A stretch of DNA of 13,891 nucleotides from Bacillota bacterium (GTDB taxonomy: Bacteria; Bacillota; Sulfobacillia; JAJZYS01; JAJYTV01), in contig JAJZIE010000041.1 in the NCBI GenBank assembly GCA_021810725.1, positions 1 through 13,891 of the forward strand. The letters run 5' to 3'. A model generated the notes under the pieces. The model saw nothing but the letters and a program-made list of their open reading frames with translations. It was not told the origin of the DNA and ran no database searches. The translations under genes and the position numbers were made by a program. Shown piece after piece: positions 6,542 to 13,236 of this stretch. Numbering within the stretch: the first letter of the stretch is position 1; each line of letters begins with the position of its first letter.

Positions 6542-7732
6542 TCACATCGCCTGCGCCCGGCCTGCCCCCGACGGTCGGAAGGCGACAAGGAAAGCAAGCA
6601 GGGCCAGCACGTTGACGAGGGCCATGCCGCCGAACAGGCCCACCTTGCCGGCTGCGGAGAGGATGAGGCCGCCGAGCGACGGACCGACCGCGAACGAGAG
6701 GCCGAAGACGACATTCTGCAGCGCGAAGTAGGTCGCCCGCTGGTCCGCGGGGGCATAGCGCGCGATGACGGCCTGTCCGACCGGCGCCAGCAGGACCTCG
6801 CCGATCGTGAAGAAGGCGTTGATGCCGACCCACGCCCAGGGGGCGACGGCGAAGATGAAGAGCGCGTTGGCGACGGCGTAGACGATCGCACCGCCGGCGA
6901 AGCCCAGGACCATCGGACGGTCTTCCTGCCAGCGGCTGAGGAAGGGCTGGAGCAGCACGACGGTGATGGCGTTCGCCGCGATCACGTAGGCGAAGAGCTG
7001 CGCGCCGTCTTGGTAGTGCATGCCGAGGTACTGCGCGAGGTTCGTCTCGATCTGGCTGTAGGCGAGATTCGTGAGGAACGTGCCCATGAACACCCAGAGG
7101 AGGACCTGATGGCGCAGGCCTTGCGCCATGTAGCGCAGGCTCTCGCGGCCGCTGGCGCCGGACGGCTGCTCGCCGACCTCCGACGGGATGTAGAGGATGA
7201 GGGCCACGGCCAGCACCACCTGGGACGCCGCCGCCAGAAGGAACGGCATGGCGGCGTGTCCGGCGCCGATCATGGCGCCGGCGAGCGGGCCGACCGCCGC
7301 GCCGATGTTCACCGCCCAGTAATTGAAGCCGAAGACGCGTGTGCGGTAGCCCTCCGGGGTCAGGTCGGTCAGAAGGGCCATGTACGCTGGTCCCTGAAGC
7401 GCCCAGATCATGCCGGAGACGATTTGCAGCACCGCGAAGAACAGGAGGGTGTGCGCGACGGCGAAGCCGGCCAGCGTCACCACCTGCAGGGCCGTAGCCC
7501 AGATCAGCGAGGGCTTGCGGCCGACCCGGTCCGATAGCGGACCCAGGAGAAAGCTCGCCACGAGGTTCGACGCGGCGCCCAGGCCGATCACGAGACCCAC
7601 GACCGCAGGTGTCGCGCCGGTTACGGCATGCATGTAGAGCGCAAGGAAGGGCATCACCAGGAAGCGGAACGCCGACGCGAAGCCGTCCCCCGCGATGAGC
7701 AGCCAGACGATGCCTGGTATCCGCTGACGCAC
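6542..7732 (-). CDS. MFS transporter (12-TM, drug-efflux-like)
   Basis: This is a 396-residue polytopic membrane protein with about 12 hydrophobic helices and MFS motif A between TM2 and TM3 (GPLSDRVGRKPS, residues 64-75). The N-terminus GDGFASAFRFLVMPFLALYM and the overall pattern resemble the bacterial drug/H+ antiporter subgroups (MdtH/YttB-like), but the substrate cannot be read from sequence. The GTG at 7732 follows a near-perfect AGGAGGT at 5-nt spacing. It is a single gene, convergent with the HD-GYP gene, and the two stop codons are separated by one base, which leaves no room for a terminator between them. Confidence 0.9.
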   Translation of the reverse strand: MRQRIPGIVWLLIAGDGFASAFRFLVMPFLALYMHAVTGATPAVVGLVIGLGAASNLVASFLLGPLSDRVGRKPSLIWATALQVVTLAGFAVAHTLLFFAVLQIVSGMIWALQGPAYMALLTDLTPEGYRTRVFGFNYWAVNIGAAVGPLAGAMIGAGHAAMPFLLAAASQVVLAVALILYIPSEVGEQPSGASGRESLRYMAQGLRHQVLLWVFMGTFLTNLAYSQIETNLAQYLGMHYQDGAQLFAYVIAANAITVVLLQPFLSRWQEDRPMVLGFAGGAIVYAVANALFIFAVAPWAWVGINAFFTIGEVLLAPVGQAVIARYAPADQRATYFALQNVVFGLSFAVGPSLGGLILSAAGKVGLFGGMALVNVLALLAFLVAFRPSGAGRAQAM

Positions 7733-7906
7733 GGGCTACCTCCTAAAGCGTAGGCAGATACGCAGCGGCCGTCGCGCCCTGCGGCCAACGGCCAGTGTTC
7801 AGCGTAGCACTCCGTGGACGTCCGCGAAGCGGGCGTAGGTGCGCAGTATCGGCGCCGTTTCGGCCATGGCCCGTCCGGCTGCGAGAAGGGCGGCCGGGTG
7901 GACGTA

Positions 7907-7935
7907 TTGCGTGGCAGGCGATACGGGTGTATTAG
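7907..7935 (+). promoter_or_regulatory. Candidate promoter of the ABC-GntR operon
   Basis: TTGCGT (7907-7912) and TATTAG (7930-7935) are spaced by exactly 17 nt. They match consensus at 3/6 and 4/6. Transcription would start near 7942, inside the palindrome at 7935-7948, with a leader of about 34 nt before the ATG at 7976. The rest of 7733-7906 shows nothing recognisable. Confidence 0.45.
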
Positions 7936-7948
7936 TGTACTAGTACAC
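7935..7948. promoter_or_regulatory. 14-bp palindromic operator, probably for the GntR/YtrA regulator
   Basis: GTGTACTAGTACAC is a perfect palindrome that directly abuts the -10 box and covers the predicted transcription start. GntR-family operators are short palindromes with GT and AC outer bases, and YtrA-type regulators usually repress their own ABC operon. The regulator encoded at 10451-10870 is the obvious candidate ligand. The position implies repression by blocking polymerase. Confidence 0.6.
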
Positions 7949-7975
7949 CAAGGCAATCAAGTTGGGGGTGGGGTC

Positions 7976-8863
7976 ATGACCTCGGCGATCGCGGCCGAGA
8001 ATCTTCAGAAGGTCTACGGGAACGGCCGCGGCGTGCTTGGCATCGACTTCCGTATCGGTGAGGGCGAGATCTTCGGCTTTCTCGGACCCAACGGGGCAGG
8101 CAAGACGACGACGATCCGGTCGCTCCTGGGACTGACGCACCCGACGGGCGGCAGGGCCAGCATCGTGGGCAGGGACGTCGTGCGCGACAGCGTCGAGGTG
8201 CGCCGTGTCACCGGGTACCTGCCGGGCGACCCGGCGCTCTACGACAACATGACGGGACGCCAGCACCTGGAGCTGGCCCTCCAGCTGCGCGGCATCCGCG
8301 AGCGCGGCCGCGCGCAGGCGATCGCGAAGCGGCTCGACATCGAACTCGACCGCAAGATCCGGCAGCTTTCGCGGGGCAACCGGCAGAAGGTGGCCATCCT
8401 GCTCGCGATGGCCCACGACCCGCAGGTGCTGCTGCTCGACGAGCCGACGAGCGGACTCGACCCTCTGGTGCAGGACGCCTTCAGGGATCTCCTGCGCGAA
8501 GAGCGCGGGCGTGGCAAGACGATCTTCTTCAGCAGCCACGTCCTGCCCGAGGTGGAAGCCCTCAGCGATCGGGTCGGGATCATCCGCGACGGCCGCCTGG
8601 TCGCCGTCGACACCGTCGAGGCCCTGCGGCGCAGTCGCCTCAAGGCGGTCCAGCTCCGTTACGAGGGGGATCCGCCCGACTTCGCCCGGGTGGCGGGGGT
8701 GCGAGGCCTCGAGGTGAAGAACGGCACCGTGACGTTCCACATCGCCGGGGATACGGCGGCACTCTTCCGACTGCTTGCGGAACGCCCTCCGCTGGACATC
8801 GCGATCGTCGAGCCCAGCCTCGAGGAAGTCTTCCGGACCTACTACGGAGGCGGAGCGTCATGA
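7976..8863 (+). CDS. ABC transporter ATP-binding protein (ABC-2 type, first ATPase)
   Basis: A 295-residue nucleotide-binding subunit of an ABC-2 transporter. Motifs in order are Walker A GPNGAGKT (37-44), Q-loop region GYLPGD (80-85), signature LSRGN (131-135, a variant of LSGGQ), Walker B VLLLDEP (151-157) and the switch histidine in SSH (H188). All catalytic elements are intact. About 90 C-terminal residues form the extra domain typical of CcmA/YtrB/NatA-like proteins and end in SLEEVF, a common terminus of this group. The ATG follows a G-rich ribosome binding site. Its stop overlaps the next ATG (ATGA), so the permease is translationally coupled. The transported substrate is unknown. Confidence 0.94.
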   Translation: MTSAIAAENLQKVYGNGRGVLGIDFRIGEGEIFGFLGPNGAGKTTTIRSLLGLTHPTGGRASIVGRDVVRDSVEVRRVTGYLPGDPALYDNMTGRQHLELALQLRGIRERGRAQAIAKRLDIELDRKIRQLSRGNRQKVAILLAMAHDPQVLLLDEPTSGLDPLVQDAFRDLLREERGRGKTIFFSSHVLPEVEALSDRVGIIRDGRLVAVDTVEALRRSRLKAVQLRYEGDPPDFARVAGVRGLEVKNGTVTFHIAGDTAALFRLLAERPPLDIAIVEPSLEEVFRTYYGGGAS

Positions 8864-9648
8864 CGCTCTATCGCATGGCCCTGCGCCAGCAGCTCGTCTC
8901 CTGGCTGGTCTGGACGATCGTGGTCGTGCTGGGCGTGGCGACGGTCGTGTCGGCTGCGCCCGCCGTCGCCGACTCCCGCACGCTCAGCCAACTGCTCGGC
9001 AGCCTGCCGGCCTCGCTGCGCGCCGCGATGGGCGGAGCGCTCATGGCGAAGCGGCCGGTGGAAGGCTATCTCTACGTCAAGATCCTCATGTACCTGCCGC
9101 TGCTGATCGCCATCTTCTCCGGATTCCAGGCCTCGTCGCTCCTGGCGCGCGAGATGGACCACCGCCGCTTCGACTTCCTGCTGGGTCTCCCCGTCACGCG
9201 CCGCAGGCTGCTGCTCGTGCGCCTCAGCGGTCTCATCACGGCGCAGGCGGCGATGTGGCTCGTGACCGTGCTCGCCCTGATCCTCTTCCTGGGGCAGGAC
9301 GGGCTGCGGCCGGATGTCGCGGGCTACGCGCTCGTGGGCTACAGCGGCTTCCTCGTGACGCTGACCACCGCGACGGGAGCGCTCTGGGCCAGCGCCGCGG
9401 CGCGGGACTACCCGGCGGCGGCCCGCTACGGTCTCGGCATCGCCGCGATTCCCTTCGTGTACGACCTCGCGGTGCGCATCGCGACGGCGGCACCCGGGTG
9501 GCGGTACATCCTGCCGTACGGCTATTACGATCCGCCGCACCTCCTGCTGACGCATGCCTTTCCATGGCTGTCGACGCTGGTGCTGCTGGCCGCCTCGGCC
9601 CTACTGACGTATGGCGCCGTGCGCGCGTTCGAGAGGAGGGAGGTCTGA
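8860..9648 (+). CDS. ABC-2 transporter permease, first
   Basis: A 262-residue membrane protein with about six hydrophobic helices (roughly 15-35, 70-92, 120-143, 150-172, 185-205 and 233-255). The cytoplasmic segment AREMDHRRFDFLLGLPVTRRRLLLVR, between the second and third helices, is the classic ABC-2 coupling region, which contacts the ATPase. The ATG overlaps the ATPase stop by 4 nt and is preceded by GGAGGCGGAG. It is probably one half of a heterodimeric permease with the next gene, since both have the same six-helix layout but are distinct in sequence. Confidence 0.88.
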   Translation: MTLYRMALRQQLVSWLVWTIVVVLGVATVVSAAPAVADSRTLSQLLGSLPASLRAAMGGALMAKRPVEGYLYVKILMYLPLLIAIFSGFQASSLLAREMDHRRFDFLLGLPVTRRRLLLVRLSGLITAQAAMWLVTVLALILFLGQDGLRPDVAGYALVGYSGFLVTLTTATGALWASAAARDYPAAARYGLGIAAIPFVYDLAVRIATAAPGWRYILPYGYYDPPHLLLTHAFPWLSTLVLLAASALLTYGAVRAFERREV

Positions 9649-9650
9649 GC

Positions 9651-10448
9651 ATGGTGATCTTCCGGCACCACATGCGCCGCGAGGCATCCGCTCTGATCGG
9701 CTGGGCCATCGCCGTGATCGCGCTCGTCGTGCTGCAGACCAGCCTCTTCAACGTGCTGCAGACGCCGGCGCTCGCCGCCGGGATGGCGTCCGTGTGGCAC
9801 AACCTGCCTCCGCAGTTCCTGCAGTTCGTCGGCGGCGCATTGAACGTTTTCAGCGTGTCGGGATGGATCGGAACCGTGGACCTCTCGGGCTGGATCACCC
9901 TGATCGTCGGCATCTGGGTCGCCTTGGCCTCCGTCAGCGTGGTTGCGCGCGACGTGGACCAGGGGACGCTCGAGTTCCTGCTCGCCATGCCCGTGCGCCG
10001 GGGCCGACTCCTCGGGGAGCGCTCGCTTTCGCTCGTGCTGCAGCTCGTGCTGATCTACATCGGCATCTTCGCCGCCGTGGTCATCGCTGTGGCCCTGATG
10101 GGGCGGAGCGTCAGCGACCTGCGCGTCGCCGAGTCCCTGGGGGTGCTGCTGCTCGACCAGGCGGCCCTGGCGGGAACGCTCGTGTTGGTCTCGCTCTTCC
10201 TGCGCGACCAGACCTATGCCGTCCTGACGACCGTCACGGTCGCGGCCGTCTTCATCTTCATCCCGGTGTTCGTGGACGCGAACGCGCCGGTCGCGTTCCT
10301 GCGCAGGTTCACCCCTTTCGACTACGACGCGGCGGGCACGCTGATGCTGCACGGCACCTACCCGGCCGGTCATCTCGTGGTCGCCGCGCTCTGGGCGGCC
10401 ATCGCGTTTCTGGCCGCCTGGGCCGTCTTCGCGAGGAGAGAGCTCTAG
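9651..10448 (+). CDS. ABC-2 transporter permease, second
   Basis: A 265-residue protein with the same plan as the preceding permease: an N-terminal helix, an extracellular loop (about 40-85), then five further hydrophobic helices. The coupling segment VARDVDQGTLEFLLAMPVRRGRLLGE lies between helices two and three. It starts at ATG 9651, 2 nt after the preceding stop, with GGAGGGAGGT upstream. It ends 2 nt before the GntR gene. The pair of unlike permeases with one dedicated ATPase suggests a heterodimeric exporter; the cargo is not predictable. Confidence 0.88.
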   Translation: MVIFRHHMRREASALIGWAIAVIALVVLQTSLFNVLQTPALAAGMASVWHNLPPQFLQFVGGALNVFSVSGWIGTVDLSGWITLIVGIWVALASVSVVARDVDQGTLEFLLAMPVRRGRLLGERSLSLVLQLVLIYIGIFAAVVIAVALMGRSVSDLRVAESLGVLLLDQAALAGTLVLVSLFLRDQTYAVLTTVTVAAVFIFIPVFVDANAPVAFLRRFTPFDYDAAGTLMLHGTYPAGHLVVAALWAAIAFLAAWAVFARREL

Positions 10449-10450
10449 CG

Positions 10451-10870
10451 ATGTGGATCCGGATCGACAGCCACAGCGGTGTGGCCATCTACCGCCAGAT
10501 CGCAGCCCAGATCGAACAGGCGGTGTTGGCCGGCGTGCTGGAGAGTGGCGACAAGCTGCCCGGGGTGCGCGAGCTCGCGGTGGAACTTGCGGTCAACCCG
10601 GCTACGGTCGTCAAGGCGTACGACGAGCTGGAGCAGACCGGGGTGATCGAGCAGCCGCGCGGGCGCGGCACGTTCATCCTGGGACGGCCGAAACTCGAGG
10701 AGCGGGAGCGGCGCGAAAGGCTCCAGGCCGCCGCTGCCAGATTCCTCGGGGAGGCGGAGCGCCTGGGCTTCACCGCGTCCGAAGCGCTCCGGGAGCTGCA
10801 GCGGGCGGTCGCCGGCCTGGGCGATGCGCCGAAGGCGGACGGGGAGGGGGAAGATCATGACGGCCGTTAG
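10451..10870 (+). CDS. GntR-family transcriptional regulator, YtrA subfamily
   Basis: This is a 139-residue regulator. The winged helix-turn-helix fills residues 1-78: VAIYRQIAAQIEQAV, then GDKLPGVRELAVELAVNPATVVKAYDELE and the wing GRGTFI. Only about 60 charged helical residues follow, the short dimerisation tail that defines the YtrA subfamily (full-size GntR regulators have about 240 residues). Such proteins typically repress a co-transcribed ABC transporter. Here the gene lies inside the operon, and a 14-bp palindrome overlaps the operon promoter, consistent with autorepression. It starts at ATG 10451, 2 nt after the permease stop, and overlaps the second ATPase gene by 14 nt. The inducer is unknown. 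Confidence 0.92.
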   Translation: MWIRIDSHSGVAIYRQIAAQIEQAVLAGVLESGDKLPGVRELAVELAVNPATVVKAYDELEQTGVIEQPRGRGTFILGRPKLEERERRERLQAAAARFLGEAERLGFTASEALRELQRAVAGLGDAPKADGEGEDHDGR

Positions 10871-11732
10871 TCTCAGCAACCTACGCAAGCGCTTCGGCCG
10901 CCTCACCGTCCTGGACGGCCTGGACCTCGACGTGCCCGAGGGCAGCATCTACGGTCTCCTGGGCCTCAACGGGGCCGGCAAGACCACGCTCCTGCGCATC
11001 CTCATGGGCTTTCTGCATCCGAGCGGTGGCGAGGGTACCGTCCTCGGTCGGCCCCTGGGCAAGCTCACGGCCGCGGATCGCGCCCGCGTCGCCTATGTGC
11101 CGGACCGGCCCACCTTCTACGAGAACATGCGCGTCGGGGATCTCCTGCGTTTCGTCGGCGCCCTGCACCCGCGCTGGGATGCGAACGCGGCCAGACGCTT
11201 CGTGGACGCGTTCGAGCTGCCGCTCGAGCGCAAGGTCGGGGCGCTCAGCACGGGCATGCGCACGCAACTCGGCCTGGCGCTGGCCCTCTCGACACAGCCC
11301 GAGCTGCTGATGCTGGACGAGCCGGCCTCCGGACTCGACCCCGTCCACCGCCGGCGCTACCTGCAGGTGCTGCTCGAAGCGAGCGCGGAGCCTGGCCGGA
11401 CAGTGCTCCTGACGTCGCAGGACCTCGGCCTCGTGGAACAGACGTGCGACCATTTCGCCCTCGTCCACGAGCGGCGCATCCAGGTGGCGGGGCCGATCAC
11501 GGAGATTCTCGAATCGCAGCGGCGCATGCTCGTCCAGGCCCCGCCGGAGACAGGGGACGCCCTGCGCTCCTTGCCTGGGGTGCGCCAGGTGCGGGATGGC
11601 TCACACGGGTTCCTCGTCACGGGCACGGCCCTTCCCGACGAGGTGCGGCAGGTGGCCGGTGTCCGGGCGGTACAGGCCGAGGGGCTGTCGCTCGAGGACC
11701 TCTTCTGGAGCTACGTCGAAGCCTCTGGGTGA
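10857..11732 (+). CDS. ABC transporter ATP-binding protein (second ATPase, switch His replaced by Gln)
   Basis: A 291-residue ABC ATPase with Walker A GLNGAGKTT (36-44), signature LSTGM (130-134) and Walker B LLMLDEP (150-156, with E155 present). Where the switch (H-loop) histidine is expected (SSH), the sequence reads TSQDL, with Gln188. ATP hydrolysis may therefore be slow or dependent on a partner subunit; this is inferred from the general role of the H-loop. The start is ATG 10857, with GGGGAGGGGG upstream, and it overlaps the GntR gene by 14 nt in another frame. No permease gene follows; the next plus-strand gene is an HD-GYP protein. It may share the upstream permeases, as in split Ytr-type systems. 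Confidence 0.92.
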   Translation: MTAVSLSNLRKRFGRLTVLDGLDLDVPEGSIYGLLGLNGAGKTTLLRILMGFLHPSGGEGTVLGRPLGKLTAADRARVAYVPDRPTFYENMRVGDLLRFVGALHPRWDANAARRFVDAFELPLERKVGALSTGMRTQLGLALALSTQPELLMLDEPASGLDPVHRRRYLQVLLEASAEPGRTVLLTSQDLGLVEQTCDHFALVHERRIQVAGPITEILESQRRMLVQAPPETGDALRSLPGVRQVRDGSHGFLVTGTALPDEVRQVAGVRAVQAEGLSLEDLFWSYVEASG

Positions 11733-12069
11733 CGGATCGGGTTCGCATGACCGGCTTGCCGGAGATTCGCGGGCGATGGGACGAGGCGAGAGAATCCACG
11801 AGATCGGAGTACAGCAGAACGCGAACCAACGACGGCATGGAGTCTCGCCGACGTCATGGAGGCGTCTATGCTGCCGCCGGCTGTCGCCAAGGCAAGGACA
11901 TGAGGCAGATTCATATCGTTTGAAACCTGAATTGGCCATCCAGAATGCGGAAGTCAGGAGGGCGCATAAGCGGCCACCCGGGTTTGCATGGCCACTTCCT
12001 CAGAGGGATACGGCGCCAACCCGTCGAATACGCCCACCTTGTTTGGTATTTGCAAACGGGGGTCGCCAC
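11733..12069 (+). other. Intergenic stretch without a recognisable gene (337 nt)
   Basis: The region between the second ATPase and the HD-GYP gene holds no convincing coding sequence. The HD-GYP reading frame stays open through it but shows no family resemblance before 12070. The first part (11733-11900) has gene-like GC content and no clear terminator. From about 11905 to 12055 the DNA is AT-richer, with a TTGAAA at 11920-11925 but no good -10 box 16-18 nt away. Small inverted repeats (GGAAGT/ACTTCC, GGCCA/TGGCC) lie at about 11950-12001. It probably contains the HD-GYP promoter and leader. I did not find the conserved core of a GEMM c-di-GMP riboswitch. Confidence 0.4.
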
Positions 12070-13200
12070 TTGCGAAGGGCACAAGTCGACGAGGCGATCG
12101 TCGGCAAGTTTTCCGCGAAGACCGTGTTCAACCGAACGGGGCGGACGCCTCTCCTGCGGCGGGGTACCCAGATCCGGCCCTCGATGGTCGGAGCCTTGCG
12201 GCGCCGGGGCATCCACGCGATCTGGGTGACCGATGAGCTCTTTCCCGATCTCGAGGTGCAGACGGTCGTGCGCGATGAGACGATCGCGGTCACGAGACGC
12301 TGCCTCGACGACATCTTCCGCAGCGCCAGGGAAAGCGAGCCGCCCAGCCAGGCGCAGGCCTTGCGCCTCGCCACGGCCCTGCGCAGCATGGTCGACGACA
12401 TCCTGCAGAACGACGACGTCGTCGCCAACGTGGCCCATCTCAGGACCTGGGACAACTACACCTTCGAGCATTCGGTCCAGGTCGCCCTGCTGTCGGTGCT
12501 GGTGGGCAAGCACCTTCTGATGACGGAGGACCAGCTGGTCCGGCTGGGGACGGGCGCCATCCTGCACGACATCGGCAAGGTGACGGTGCCGCAGGAGATC
12601 CTGCAGAAGCCGGCAGCGTTGACGGCCGAGGAATTCGAGGTCGTCAAGCAGCATCCGAAGCTCGGCTGGGATCTCGTGCACGAAGGGTTCCAGAACATCA
12701 TGCCGACGTCGTCGATCGTCGTGCTGCAGCACCACGAGCGGCTGGACGGGTCCGGATATCCGTCGCACCTCAAGGGCGACGAGATCTACGTCTTCTCGCG
12801 TATCGTCGCCGCGGCCGACGTGTTCGACGCCATCCGCGCGGAGCGCAACTACAGGATGCGCTACGCGCCGCGGCGGGTGCTGCAGATCATGCAGGAGGAG
12901 GCCGGTCCGAAGCTCGACGCCTCGGCCGTGCAGGCACTGCTGGAGCACGTGGCGATCATCCCCGTCGGCGAGATCGTACGCCTGACGAACGGCCTCCTTG
13001 GCCTCGTGACCGGGCTCCATCCCGGCAACCCCTTGCAGCCCCTGGTCACCGCGGTCGCGGACGATCGCGACGAGCCGATCGGGCGCCAGGAACTCGATCT
13101 GCGCGGCACGCCGCTGCACGTGGACCAGGTCCTGAACGATTGGCCGCCTGGGCTGGTCGCCCGCGTGCGGGATTTCGAGGACATGCGGAGCGGAAGTTGA
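12070..13200 (+). CDS. HD-GYP domain c-di-GMP phosphodiesterase (intact motifs)
   Basis: Predicted to hydrolyse the second messenger c-di-GMP. It has 376 residues from the TTG at 12070, which lies 7 nt after GGGGG and aligns with the start of the paralogue at 5422. The N-terminal domain (1-65) is LLRRGTQI...RRRGIHAIWVTDELFPDLEV. The HD-GYP domain carries H134, the full HDIGK (H166, D167, K170), HP (195-196), QHHERLDGSGYP (220-231) and AAADVFDAI (D250). All metal-binding and GYP residues are present. The C-terminal 70 residues (VRLTNGLLGLVTGLHPGNPLQPL...VLNDWP) match the paralogue and form no domain I recognise. A hairpin terminator follows directly. It is probably monocistronic. Confidence 0.93.
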   Translation: MRRAQVDEAIVGKFSAKTVFNRTGRTPLLRRGTQIRPSMVGALRRRGIHAIWVTDELFPDLEVQTVVRDETIAVTRRCLDDIFRSARESEPPSQAQALRLATALRSMVDDILQNDDVVANVAHLRTWDNYTFEHSVQVALLSVLVGKHLLMTEDQLVRLGTGAILHDIGKVTVPQEILQKPAALTAEEFEVVKQHPKLGWDLVHEGFQNIMPTSSIVVLQHHERLDGSGYPSHLKGDEIYVFSRIVAAADVFDAIRAERNYRMRYAPRRVLQIMQEEAGPKLDASAVQALLEHVAIIPVGEIVRLTNGLLGLVTGLHPGNPLQPLVTAVADDRDEPIGRQELDLRGTPLHVDQVLNDWPPGLVARVRDFEDMRSGS

Positions 13201-13202
13201 GA

Positions 13203-13236
13203 AAGCGGCTGGCCATCGCGGGATGGCCAGCCGCTT
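13203..13236. terminator. Bidirectional terminator-like hairpin
   Basis: A perfect 15-bp stem with a GCGG tetraloop (13218-13221) starts 2 nt after the HD-GYP stop codon and reaches the stop codon of the convergent gene. On the minus strand it is followed by TTCTC after the two Ts of the stem; on the plus strand the run is weaker (TTCAAG). The placement between two convergent stop codons strongly suggests transcription termination for both, despite the poor U-tract. Confidence 0.75.

Noticed and set aside
5395..6891. 498-residue minus-strand open frame antisense to the first HD-GYP gene
   Set aside because: It covers a recognised HD-GYP gene and the end of the MFS gene and shows no family motif.
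11596..12069. Upstream extension of the second HD-GYP protein
   Set aside because: The open frame overlaps the end of the ABC ATPase gene and does not resemble HD-GYP N-termini; similarity to the paralogue begins at 12070.
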